From NCBI RefSeq assembly GCF_003390915.1, contig NZ_QMEM01000001.1, positions 744,001 through 808,000 on the forward strand: DNA of 64,000 nucleotides, written 5' to 3'. The DNA is from Lewinella sp. IMCC34183 (lineage in GTDB: Bacteria > Bacteroidota > Bacteroidia > Chitinophagales > Saprospiraceae). A program made the translations under genes and the position numbers. Positions 35,717 to 43,285 of this stretch are shown here, in pieces. The stretch's first letter is position 1; each line of letters begins with the position of its first letter. The notes under the pieces were generated by a model. It was given only the letters and a program-made list of their open reading frames with translations, was not told the origin of the DNA and ran no database searches.

Positions 35717-37036
35717 ATGAAACACCCCCTGCTGGCCTTACTGCCGTTCGTGTTGCTGCTCACCGGCTGTCTGGAAGAGACGTGCGACGAAACGATCACC
35801 TACGTCGGTTACGAACCCATCCTGCTTAGCGCCGCCGAGTGGCGGAACGATGATTTCCCGGAACTGGAATCCGAAAGCGTATGCAATCCCGGCGCCTTCT
35901 ACGTATACGGCGATCTGCTGTTCATCCTCGACCAGGGCGAGGGGCTCCACATCTTCGACAACGCCGACAACGCCAACCCCCGGCCGCTCAAGTTCATCCC
36001 CGTCAAGGGCGGCACCGGACTGGCGGTGCGCAACGGGATCCTGTACGTCAACCAGTTCGTGGATATGCTGGCGTTCGACCTGAGCGATCCGGCCAGCCCC
36101 GAATTCCTGAGCCGGACCGAGGACGTGCTGCGCAACGAGAGCGACTACAGCTACGGCTACCTGAACGCAGCCGGCGGCGACATCCTCCTCGGCTACGCCG
36201 AAACCACCGAGACGCGCGAAGTCTCCTGCGGCTCCCTCTACCAGGGGCGGGATCTCTTCCTCGAGGACGACCTGATTTTCTTTGCCTTCAACCAGGTGAG
36301 TAGCAATGCGGGGCGCGATTTCTCCGTCGCTCCGCTGGCCAGCGGCGCCCCGGGTACCGTAGGCATCGGGGGAAGCCTGGCCCGCTTCACCATCAGCGGG
36401 GGCAACCTGTACGTAGTCAGCGAGAGCGACCTGCGGACCTTCTCCCTGGCCGACGCCACCGCGCCCGCCCTGGTGGCCACCACCGATCTGGGGTGGGGCA
36501 TCGAGACGATCTTCCCCTACAAGGATATGCTGTTCCTCGGCTCCCAGACCGGCATGCTGATCTACGGGATCGATAACCCCGCCGCCCCGGAGCACCTGTC
36601 TACCTTCCAGCACGTCCTGTCGTGCGACCCCGTGGTCGTGCAGGACGACATCGCCTACGTGACCATGTGGGGCGGCTCGGAATGCGGCGCCCGCGGCGAC
36701 CAGCTGACGGTCATCGACGTAGCGAATCCGCGCTCCCCGCGGGAATTGCAGAGCGTGCCGATGTCCAACAGCCACGGCCTCGGCGTCGACGGCGACAAGC
36801 TGTTCCTCTGCTCCGGGGAGGAGGGGCTGAAGGTCTTCGACCTGACCGACGAGGGCCTGCTCGGCGACGAGCGCTTCGTAGCCGACGAATTCAGTGCCAA
36901 GGACGTGATCGTGCTGCCCGCCAAGCGGGAACTGATCGTCCTGGGTTGGCAGCAGGGAGGTATCCGGCAGTACGACTACGCCAGCAACGGAAAGCCAACC
37001 TACGCCGGCGCCATCAACGTATGCGACGGTGAATAA
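35717..37036 (+). CDS. LVIVD-repeat lipoprotein
   Basis: 439 residues. A lipoprotein signal (MKHPLLALLPFVLLLTGC, lipid on Cys18) precedes a repeated beta-propeller-like domain in which the LVIVD pattern recurs: LLFILDQGEGLHIFDNAD, ILYVNQFVDMLAFDLSDPA, NLYVVSESDLRTFSLADAT, MLFLGSQTGMLIYGIDNPA, and three more toward the end. LVIVD proteins are surface or periplasmic and of unknown function. The ATG at 35717 begins the signal peptide exactly. It overlaps the next gene by 8 bp and heads a four-gene unit containing a sigma factor. Confidence 0.88.
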   Translation: MKHPLLALLPFVLLLTGCLEETCDETITYVGYEPILLSAAEWRNDDFPELESESVCNPGAFYVYGDLLFILDQGEGLHIFDNADNANPRPLKFIPVKGGTGLAVRNGILYVNQFVDMLAFDLSDPASPEFLSRTEDVLRNESDYSYGYLNAAGGDILLGYAETTETREVSCGSLYQGRDLFLEDDLIFFAFNQVSSNAGRDFSVAPLASGAPGTVGIGGSLARFTISGGNLYVVSESDLRTFSLADATAPALVATTDLGWGIETIFPYKDMLFLGSQTGMLIYGIDNPAAPEHLSTFQHVLSCDPVVVQDDIAYVTMWGGSECGARGDQLTVIDVANPRSPRELQSVPMSNSHGLGVDGDKLFLCSGEEGLKVFDLTDEGLLGDERFVADEFSAKDVIVLPAKRELIVLGWQQGGIRQYDYASNGKPTYAGAINVCDGE

Positions 37037-37829
37037 GCCCTACTTCATCCTGCTTACGCTGCTGCTCTCCCTCCTGGCCGCCGCTGCCCTGCCGGCGCAG
37101 GAAGCGGTCACGGTACACACCTTCGACCAGGTCACGCTGCGGCGCGGCGGGGGCCAGCTGCAGGGCCTGCTGATCGGATACGTATACGGGGGGGAAGCCA
37201 CCATAAAAACGAAGGACGGGCGGACGGTGACCGTACCCTACGAGCAGATCAAGCGCGTCACCTTGCGCCGCCCGCGCGGTCCGGCGGACGAGCTGCCCGA
37301 CGGGCTGCCCGTTGAACCGACTGAGCTGGCGTGGCGGCACGAGATCAGCGTGATGCTGGGCTTCGTGCGCGAGGACCTGGACGGCAGCAGCGCCGCCGCC
37401 CGGACCATCGGCTTCGGTGGGGCCTACCACCTGATCCGCCAGTTCGGCGGCTGGGGAGCGGGCCTCGGCGGGGGCTACGAGCTCCTGCACGCCACGCGCC
37501 GCGAGCGCCTCCTCAGTGCTACCGCCCTGCTCGAGCGGCAGTTCGGCCACGGGCGGCTCCGCCCGGCACTGCGGCTCCGGGCCGGGGTCGGGCTTCCCGT
37601 GGTGACGCAGGACCGGGTCAGCGTCCAGGACCGCCGGACGGGCTTGCTGCTGCACCCCTCACTCGGGCTCGAACTGCGGCCGCCCGCGGGCAACTGGGGG
37701 GCCGTGACGGCGGATATCGGCTACCGGCTGGTCAATACCGGCTACACCCTCGTCGATGAGGGCAACCGGCGCATCGACCGCGACCTCAACTACCGCCGCC
37801 TCACCCTTTCCCTCGCCACCCGATTCTGA
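37029..37829 (+). CDS. Outer-membrane beta-barrel-like protein, hypothetical
   Basis: 266 residues from a GTG at 37029 inside the end of the LVIVD gene. A signal peptide (about 1-23, ending ALPAQ) is followed by a small beta domain (about 25-78) with LRRGGGQLQGLLIGYVYGG and VTVPYEQIKRVTLRR, reminiscent of the Sm-like sensor segments at the front of Bacteroidota barrel proteins. The remainder (about 100-266) has alternating strands and ends in Arg-Phe (LSLATRF), as for an outer-membrane barrel. The family is not recognised. It stops two bases before the ECF sigma gene. Confidence 0.72.
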   Translation: MNKPYFILLTLLLSLLAAAALPAQEAVTVHTFDQVTLRRGGGQLQGLLIGYVYGGEATIKTKDGRTVTVPYEQIKRVTLRRPRGPADELPDGLPVEPTELAWRHEISVMLGFVREDLDGSSAAARTIGFGGAYHLIRQFGGWGAGLGGGYELLHATRRERLLSATALLERQFGHGRLRPALRLRAGVGLPVVTQDRVSVQDRRTGLLLHPSLGLELRPPAGNWGAVTADIGYRLVNTGYTLVDEGNRRIDRDLNYRRLTLSLATRF

Positions 37830-37831
37830 CC

Positions 37832-38386
37832 TTGTCCGCCACCCCCGAAGAACGAACGCTTGTGAAGGGCTGCCTGGCGGGGGACCGCCGGGCCCAGGAG
37901 ACCTTCTACCGCCGGTACGGTCCCGCGGCCCTGCAGGCCTGTAGGCGGTACGCCACGTCGCGGGAGGAGGCCCTGGCTTTGCTGAACGGGGGGATGATGA
38001 AGGTCTTTGAAAAGCTCGACCAGTTCCGCTGGGAGGGCAGTCTGGAGGGCTGGGTCAAACGGGTGGTCTTCCACAGCGCGGTGGATCAGTTTCGGCGCGA
38101 CCGCCGCCGCCCCACTCTGCAGATCGCCAACTGGGACCGGCCCACCGACGACGACGCCACCCACCAGCTCTACGCCGACGACCTCTGCAAACTGATCGAC
38201 CTGCTGCCCGAAACGAGCAAGGAGGTCTTCTGGCTCTTTGCCGTAGAGGGCTATAGCCACGCCGAGATCGCCAACAAGCTTGACTTCAGCGAGGGCAACA
38301 GCCGCTGGCACCTGAATAAGGCCCGGCAGCTGCTGCGCGAACGCCTGGGTCAGGAAACCCACAAACACAATCGCTATGCCGGATAA
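37832..38386 (+). CDS. ECF sigma-70 factor
   Basis: 184 residues from a TTG start at 37832. Region 2 runs through about 25-90 (FYRRYGPAALQACRRYATSR, EEALALLNGGMMKVFEKLDQ, WVKRVVFHSAVDQFRRDRR) and region 4 through about 125-175 (LIDLLPETSKEVFWLFAVEG, YSHAEIANKLDFSEGNSRWH). The final GYSHAEIA..LDFSEGNSRWHLNKAR is the Bacteroidota ECF form of the helix-turn-helix. It should direct RNA polymerase to a small regulon. It follows the outer-membrane protein by two bases and overlaps the next gene, its probable regulator, by 11 bp. Confidence 0.93.
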   Translation: MSATPEERTLVKGCLAGDRRAQETFYRRYGPAALQACRRYATSREEALALLNGGMMKVFEKLDQFRWEGSLEGWVKRVVFHSAVDQFRRDRRRPTLQIANWDRPTDDDATHQLYADDLCKLIDLLPETSKEVFWLFAVEGYSHAEIANKLDFSEGNSRWHLNKARQLLRERLGQETHKHNRYAG

Positions 38387-39638
38387 GAATACCGACTGGA
38401 CCGCGGACAAATCCTTCTGGGACGAAGGCTGGAACGATATGGAGCACCGTCTGGACCGCCAGCGGCGGCGCCGGTTCCTGCTTCCCCTCCTGCTGTGCCT
38501 GCTCCTTGCCGGGGCGGGCGCGCTGGTGCTGTATAACCTCCCGCCGGAGGCTTCCCCGGCTGACGGTCCGGCACCCGTCGCCCGACCCTACGCCGATGCT
38601 CCGGCAACCAATGGTCCCGCCCCCGCGGCAGCTCCCGGTCCCGCCCGGGCCGCCACTCCGGGCACCGACCGGTCGCCTCAACCGCTGAACCCCGCGGCCA
38701 GCGGATCAGCAACGGCCCGGCGAACCACATCCCCTGGCTTGTTCCGAAGCGGCATGGCACCTGCGGCCCCCGCCCCGGTTTCGGGGGAAGCGACCTCCCC
38801 TACCCCGCCCGCCCCATCCGGTTCCGCACCGGAGCCGGTCACGAAACTTGCCCTGATAGTCGAGCCGTTGCCCCTCGCTCCACTGGCTGCCTTGTCGGTA
38901 AACCCTGAATTGCCTGAGGTCCGCTTGTCCACGCCGGCCGATCCCCTGGTGCCCGCCAGCGCCCACAGCCGCTACTTCCTGGCGGCGGGCACCCAGGTGT
39001 ATCCCGGCAGTTTTCTACCCGGTAGCTACGGGATGGTAGAACGCCGCTTCGGACGGGGCGATTGGTTCTTTCCCGTAGCCCTGCGGTACGATTACGCGCG
39101 CCGGGGTGTAAAGAGTTCCCCCGGGGACGAACTGGCGCTGGAATATGTAAGCTATAATCCGACGACCGCCAACGGGAGCGTCATGGCCTACCAGGTAGCG
39201 CTCGACGAATCGCTGACCGTCACCACCCACTCCGCGTCGCTCCGGGCCGGAGCGGGTCGGTACGTCATACCGCGCCTGTCCCTGTCCGCGGGCGGCGAAT
39301 ACACCTACCTGCTCGCGGGCACCGGACCGGCCGTGAATCTGAATGAGCGGGACGGGGCAGTGGTCGCCGCACCCGCCACCGCCGATTTTTTCGACCTCAA
39401 CGGCGTCCGTCAGGCCGACCTGAACGCCGTCGCCAGCGGGGTGCCCCGCGCCGGAGACTACTCCGTGCATACCGTAAACCGTTCCCTGTTATCCGCCTGG
39501 CTCCGGGCCGACTACCGCCTGTCCGGACACCTGAACCTTACCCTCGGCTACACCCGCCACCTCACGCCGCTGTACCGCGACGGAGACCTGCGGGTGGAGG
39601 GGTCGCGCCTGGAGCTGGGCCTTTTGTACGGATTCTGA
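38376..39638 (+). CDS. Anti-sigma-like protein fused to an outer-membrane-type barrel
   Basis: 420 residues. A short charged cytoplasmic N-terminus (1-34, with KSFWDEGWNDMEHRLDRQRR) leads to one membrane helix (about 35-53, FLLPLLLCLLLAGAGALVLY). Then comes a long Pro/Ala-rich linker (about 55-165) and a C-terminal beta-strand domain (about 197-420: RYFLAAGTQVYPGSFLPGSY, AGGEYTYLLAGTGPAV, LNLTLGYTRHL) ending LLYGF like an outer-membrane barrel. The position right after, and overlapping, an ECF sigma gene points to a regulator spanning the periplasm; there is no zinc-type anti-sigma motif. Whether the barrel sits in the outer membrane while the helix sits in the inner membrane is inference. 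Confidence 0.75.
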   Translation: MPDKNTDWTADKSFWDEGWNDMEHRLDRQRRRRFLLPLLLCLLLAGAGALVLYNLPPEASPADGPAPVARPYADAPATNGPAPAAAPGPARAATPGTDRSPQPLNPAASGSATARRTTSPGLFRSGMAPAAPAPVSGEATSPTPPAPSGSAPEPVTKLALIVEPLPLAPLAALSVNPELPEVRLSTPADPLVPASAHSRYFLAAGTQVYPGSFLPGSYGMVERRFGRGDWFFPVALRYDYARRGVKSSPGDELALEYVSYNPTTANGSVMAYQVALDESLTVTTHSASLRAGAGRYVIPRLSLSAGGEYTYLLAGTGPAVNLNERDGAVVAAPATADFFDLNGVRQADLNAVASGVPRAGDYSVHTVNRSLLSAWLRADYRLSGHLNLTLGYTRHLTPLYRDGDLRVEGSRLELGLLYGF

Positions 39639-39713
39639 CGGGTGCGGCGGGCGGCGTTGTTTGTGCCCGCCGACACCTCCGGGGGTAGGTGCCTCGTGGC
39701 TGGGCCTTTCTTG

Positions 39714-39721
39714 TTACCTTT
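39714..39721 (+). promoter_or_regulatory. -7 box TACCTTTG before the 133-aa gene
   Basis: A perfect TAnnTTTG element, 23 nt before the ATG at 39745. It supports that ATG over an earlier in-frame one at 39661, which lies upstream of the box. Confidence 0.6.
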
Positions 39722-39744
39722 GCGGCCCAATTGCTTGCCTCCCC

Positions 39745-40146
39745 ATGAAGAAAGATATAGCAACGCCCGAAGTAACCGACGTAGCCGTAGCCGTAGTACC
39801 GCGCCGGGAGGCCGGCGAAGAACTGTGGGACATCTACCTGATCAACCTCGGAGATACCCCCCTGCAGAACGTACTGATCACCAGCCAGGGCTACGGCAGC
39901 ATCGACGGCGTCGATAAGACGACCACCGTGCTGCGCCACTTCCACCAGTCGCTCGGTGCCCGCGAGGCAGCAAAGATCGAGCCCATCCAGCCGGCCCTGT
40001 TCGGCATTACCAACGAGTACTGGGTCAGCTTCAACCGCGGAGAGCACATGCTCGACAAGCGCTACACCTTCCCGGCCGGCACCATCGGCCCGGACGCCCT
40101 CACCGAATTGCCCGTCGTGGGCCGCCCCGGAGTAGTCATGCAATGA
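39745..40146 (+). CDS. Conserved hypothetical protein, 133 aa
   Basis: 133 residues, MKKDIATPEVTDVAVAVVPR onward. It contains EELWDIYLINLGDTPLQNVL, GSIDGVDKTTTVLRHFHQSL and NEYWVSFNRGEHMLDKRYTF. Small soluble proteins of this kind are frequent in Bacteroidota; I cannot assign a function. No signal peptide. The stop codon overlaps the thioesterase ATG (ATGA), so the two are translationally coupled. The -7 box at 39714 sets the start. Confidence 0.8.
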   Translation: MKKDIATPEVTDVAVAVVPRREAGEELWDIYLINLGDTPLQNVLITSQGYGSIDGVDKTTTVLRHFHQSLGAREAAKIEPIQPALFGITNEYWVSFNRGEHMLDKRYTFPAGTIGPDALTELPVVGRPGVVMQ

Positions 40147-40667
40147 GCCGCCCCCCAGCCAAGCGGGTAGCCGAGAGCTTCACGACCATGTCGGAGCTCG
40201 TGATGCCCAACGACACCAATCCCCAGGACAACCTGATGGGCGGCAATATGCTGCGCTGGATGGACATCTGCTGCGCCATCTGCGCCGGCAAGCACTGCGC
40301 GCGCCCGGTGGTCACCGCCAGCGTCGACAACGTGGCCTTCAACAGCGCCATCCGCAACGGCGAAGTGATCACCCTCGAGGCCAGCGTCACCCGGGCCTTC
40401 AACACCAGCATCGAGGTATACGTGGAGGTCTTCGCGGCCAGCATGCAGGGTACCGACCCCCGGCGTACCCACCACGCCTACTTCACCTTCGTGGCCCTGA
40501 ACAAAGACAACGGCTCACCGGTGGAGGTCCCCCAGCTGCTCCCCCTCACCGAGATCGAGCAGCAGCGCTACGAGGCCGCCATGAACCGCCGCGAGCTCCG
40601 ACTGGTGCTCGCCGGCCGGATGAAGCCCGAGAACGCCCCGCGCCTGAAAGAACTGTTCAAGAACTGA
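40143..40667 (+). CDS. Acyl-CoA thioesterase (hotdog fold)
   Basis: 174 residues, YciA/BACH-type hotdog thioesterase that hydrolyses acyl-CoA in the cytosol. The family motifs are MPNDTNPQDNLMGGNMLRWM, with the catalytic acid-amide pair in the NPQDNLMGG turn, and VTASVDNVAFNSAIRNGEV. FNTSIEVYVEVFAAS is the core strand. The C-terminal tail (EIEQQRYEAAMNRRELRLVL) is usual for this group. Chain-length preference is unknown. It overlaps the preceding gene by an ATGA motif and is followed 31 bp later by exonuclease III. Confidence 0.92.
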   Translation: MSRPPAKRVAESFTTMSELVMPNDTNPQDNLMGGNMLRWMDICCAICAGKHCARPVVTASVDNVAFNSAIRNGEVITLEASVTRAFNTSIEVYVEVFAASMQGTDPRRTHHAYFTFVALNKDNGSPVEVPQLLPLTEIEQQRYEAAMNRRELRLVLAGRMKPENAPRLKELFKN

Positions 40668-40698
40668 TCCGCCCCCCCTCACCCCTAATTCCTTAGCC

Positions 40699-41472
40699 GT
40701 GACCATAGCCACCTACAACGTAAACGGAATCCGCGCCGCCCTCCGCAAGGGCCTGGCCGAATGGGCCGCCGAGGTGGACGTGGCCGTGCTCTGCCTGCAG
40801 GAAACCAAGGCGCACCCCCACCAAGTGGAACTGGACGAACTGGCCGCCGCGGGCTACCCCCACGCCGCCTGGCACAGCGCCACGAGCAAGAAGGGGTACT
40901 CCGGCGTACTGACGCTAAGCAAGGAAGCCCCCACCCAGGTGATCGAAGGTTGTCAACTGGACGTTTACGACTGCGAAGGGCGGGTACTGCGTACCGACCA
41001 CGGTGACCTGACCATCCTGAACTGTTACTTCCCCAACGGCGGACAAGGCGAACACCGTCAGGCGTATAAGTACCGCTTCCTGGATGATTTTCTGGACTTT
41101 GTCAAGGAGTTACGGAAGACCCGCCCGAACCTGCTGGTCGTCGGCGACTACAACATCGCCCACCACGAGATCGACCTGCACGCCCCGAAGCGCAACGAAA
41201 AGACCACCGGCTTCCTCCCCGAGGAGCGGGCCTGGATGACCAAGTGGTTCGCCGAGACCGAGCTGGTCGACGCCTTCCGCCACCTCCACCCCGAGCGGGT
41301 CGCCTACAGCTGGTGGAGCTACCGCGCCAACGCCCGCAACAACAACAAGGGGTGGCGGATCGACTACCACAGCTACCCGGCCCAGCTGGCCGACCGCATC
41401 GCTCGCGTGGAGCACCTCGACGACGCGCTCCATTCCGACCACTGCCCCATCCTGATTGAACTAACCGACTGA
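40699..41472 (+). CDS. xthA: Exodeoxyribonuclease III / AP endonuclease
   Basis: 257 residues from a GTG at 40699. The EEP nuclease motifs are all visible: IATYNVNGIRAAL, LCLQETKAHPHQ (metal-binding Glu), VVGDYNIAHHEID (Asp/Asn pair), and the C-terminal LHSDHCPILIEL with the catalytic His. YSWWSYRANARNNNKGWRID is the standard substrate segment. The enzyme cuts at abasic sites and trims 3' ends in base-excision repair. It stops three bases before the cysteine desulfurase start. Confidence 0.96.
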   Translation: MTIATYNVNGIRAALRKGLAEWAAEVDVAVLCLQETKAHPHQVELDELAAAGYPHAAWHSATSKKGYSGVLTLSKEAPTQVIEGCQLDVYDCEGRVLRTDHGDLTILNCYFPNGGQGEHRQAYKYRFLDDFLDFVKELRKTRPNLLVVGDYNIAHHEIDLHAPKRNEKTTGFLPEERAWMTKWFAETELVDAFRHLHPERVAYSWWSYRANARNNNKGWRIDYHSYPAQLADRIARVEHLDDALHSDHCPILIELTD

Positions 41473-41475
41473 CCC

Positions 41476-42600
41476 GTGGACCGCATTTTTCTCGACAACG
41501 CCGCCACCACTCCCCTCGATCCTGAGGTACTCACCGCGATGACCGAGGTGATGGCCGCCACCTACGGCAACCCCTCCAGCATCCACGCTGAAGGACGCAA
41601 GGCCCGCAGCCTCATCGAAGCGGCACGCAAGACCGTGGCCAATGCCCTCAACTGCAGCATTGGCGAGATCTTCTTTACGTCGGGCGGTACCGAGGCCAAC
41701 AACATGGCGCTGAAGAACGCGGTGCGCGACCTCGGCGTTACGCGCATCGTCTCTTCCCCGCTCGAACACCACTGCGTCCTCCACAGTCTCGATGCGATCG
41801 CGGCTACCGGGGCGGCCCGGATCGAGATGGTGGCTATCGACGAAAAGGGGCACGTAGACCTCAATGACCTGCGCCGCCGAGTGGAGGAAACCGACGAAAA
41901 GACGCTGGTGAGCCTCATGCACTCCAACAACGAGATCGGCAATTTGCTGCCCCTCCAGGAGGTGGCCGACCTCTGCGCCGAATACGACGTGCTCTTCCAC
42001 TGCGATACCGTACAGACGATGGGCTATTTCCCCATTGACCTCGACCGCACCCGGGTGGGCTTCCTTTCGGGATCCGCCCACAAATTCTACGGACCCAAGG
42101 GCGTGGGCTTCGTATACATAAACAGCGAAAATATCGTCAAGCCCTACCTCGACGGCGGTGCCCAGGAGCGCAACATGCGCGGCGGCACCGAAAATATCTA
42201 CGGTATCGTGGGATTGGCCAAAGCCCTGGAGAAGGCCGTCGCGGAGCGGGAAGCGTGGGCCAGCCACCTCACCGACATCAAACGGTACATGATGGAACGG
42301 CTGCGGGCTACCTACCCCGAAGTGAACTTCAACGGCGACCCCGAGCGGAGCCACTATAAGGTGCTTTCGGTGAGCTTCCCCGAATCGCCGAAGGGCGACC
42401 TGCTCCTGATGAACCTCGACCTCGCCGGCATCTCCGCCAGCGGTGGTTCGGCCTGCTCGAGCGGAATCGATGTGGGCAGCCACGTGGTCGGTCACCTGCA
42501 CCCCGACTCAAAACGGCACACCATCCGCTTCAGCTTTGGTCACCACAATACGCGGGAGCAGGTGGACTACGTGGTGGAGCGTCTGGGGGGGATGCTATGA
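41476..42600 (+). CDS. Cysteine desulfurase (NifS/IscS family)
   Basis: 374 residues from a GTG at 41476. Class V PLP aminotransferase fold. The opening MDRIFLDNAATTPLDPEVL, the FTSGGTEANNMALKNA motif, the PLP lysine in SGSAHKFYGPKGVGF and the sulfur-accepting cysteine in SASGGSACSSGIDVGSH are complete. It takes sulfur from cysteine for Fe-S clusters or thio-modified tRNA. No iscU or sufE follows; the group is generic in Bacteroidota. The ATGA-type overlap (42597) with the next, broken lipoprotein gene implies cotranscription. Confidence 0.95.
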   Translation: MDRIFLDNAATTPLDPEVLTAMTEVMAATYGNPSSIHAEGRKARSLIEAARKTVANALNCSIGEIFFTSGGTEANNMALKNAVRDLGVTRIVSSPLEHHCVLHSLDAIAATGAARIEMVAIDEKGHVDLNDLRRRVEETDEKTLVSLMHSNNEIGNLLPLQEVADLCAEYDVLFHCDTVQTMGYFPIDLDRTRVGFLSGSAHKFYGPKGVGFVYINSENIVKPYLDGGAQERNMRGGTENIYGIVGLAKALEKAVAEREAWASHLTDIKRYMMERLRATYPEVNFNGDPERSHYKVLSVSFPESPKGDLLLMNLDLAGISASGGSACSSGIDVGSHVVGHLHPDSKRHTIRFSFGHHNTREQVDYVVERLGGML

Positions 42601-43139
42601 TTCAACGCAGCTTCCCGATAATCTTCCTCTGCCTCCTGGCCCTTACGGGCTGCCGGGAAGACCCCGCCTGGGGAGAGGTGAGGATCTACTTTCAGCCCAC
42701 CGAAAGCGACGCTTTCGAAGTAATCTCGATGGACGTCAGATCCATCCACAAAGGGCAAGCCGGCGACGCGGGGGTACGCAACGGTGATGCGTTCCAGTCC
42801 CTGCCCGACCAAAGAAATCAGTCCGGCTTCCTTGACGAAAAATTGGACCTTGCCGACGGACCGGCTTACCTCACTACCTCCCTCCCTCCGCAGCGGGTGG
42901 ATTATATCCGTACCGAGATCTTCACCGCAGAACTGCGCAATTTGGACGACTGAGAAGTCCTCGATTATTTGGTGAAGAGCGCCGACGTGTTACCCATGGA
43001 CCGGCCGCTGCAAGTAACCGATGGTGGCTTCCACGAAATCATGATCAGCTTTCGTCCCGATGTTTTCACCCGTATCGACGGCTTTGAAAAGCTGGATATG
43101 CGGACCGAGTTTGCCACCGTCCGGGTGGGTGCACCTTAG
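42597..43139 (+). pseudogene. Lipoprotein gene interrupted by an in-frame TGA
   Basis: The ATG at 42597 overlaps the desulfurase stop and begins a lipoprotein signal (MIQRSFPIIFLCLLALTGC, lipid on Cys19). The frame meets TGA at 42951-42953 after 118 codons and then remains open for 61 codons to TAG at 43137-43139. The continuation is protein-like (EVLDYLVKSADVLPMDRPLQ, FHEIMISFRPDVFTRIDGFE) and fits the first part in length and style. The whole, 181 codons, weakly resembles small Bacteroidota lipoproteins with DUF4382-like domains, but I am not sure. The cause may be a nonsense mutation, an assembly error or readthrough; nothing suggests selenocysteine. Confidence 0.6.
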
Positions 43140-43162
43140 CTATATCGTTGGCGTCGCTAGTG

Positions 43163-43229
43163 GCGCGGCGGCAACTCGCCGCGCGAGTACTAGTAAGTCT
43201 TCCGCAAAAATGCAAATCGATTTTTGCGG
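43163..43229. repeat. Two hairpins upstream of gatB
   Basis: Two perfect inverted repeats lie in the 146-bp gap before gatB: GCGCGGCG / CGCCGCGC with a six-base loop (43163-43184) and CCGCAAAAAT / ATTTTTGCGG with an eight-base loop (43202-43229). The second has an A-rich and T-rich stem and could terminate transcription coming from the desulfurase operon. Confidence 0.6.
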
Positions 43230-43272
43230 CGCCCATCGCCAGCCCACCACCAATTGCTACACCCGCGACTGC

Positions 43273-43280
43273 TATCTTCG
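43273..43280 (+). promoter_or_regulatory. -7-like box TATCTTCG, 5 nt before gatB
   Basis: A TAnnTTCG element five bases before the gatB ATG at 43286, with a TTG at 43254-43256 as possible -33 element (16-base spacer). A leaderless or nearly leaderless gatB mRNA is expected. Confidence 0.5.
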
Positions 43281-43285
43281 CCCCC

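Noticed and set aside
37832-39638. Sigma/FecR-type iron signalling pair
   Set aside because: The partner protein lacks FecR motifs and no TonB receptor with signalling domain is adjacent, so a FecI/FecR label is not supported.
42951-42953. TGA as a selenocysteine codon
   Set aside because: No SECIS-like hairpin directly after it and the context is not a redox motif.
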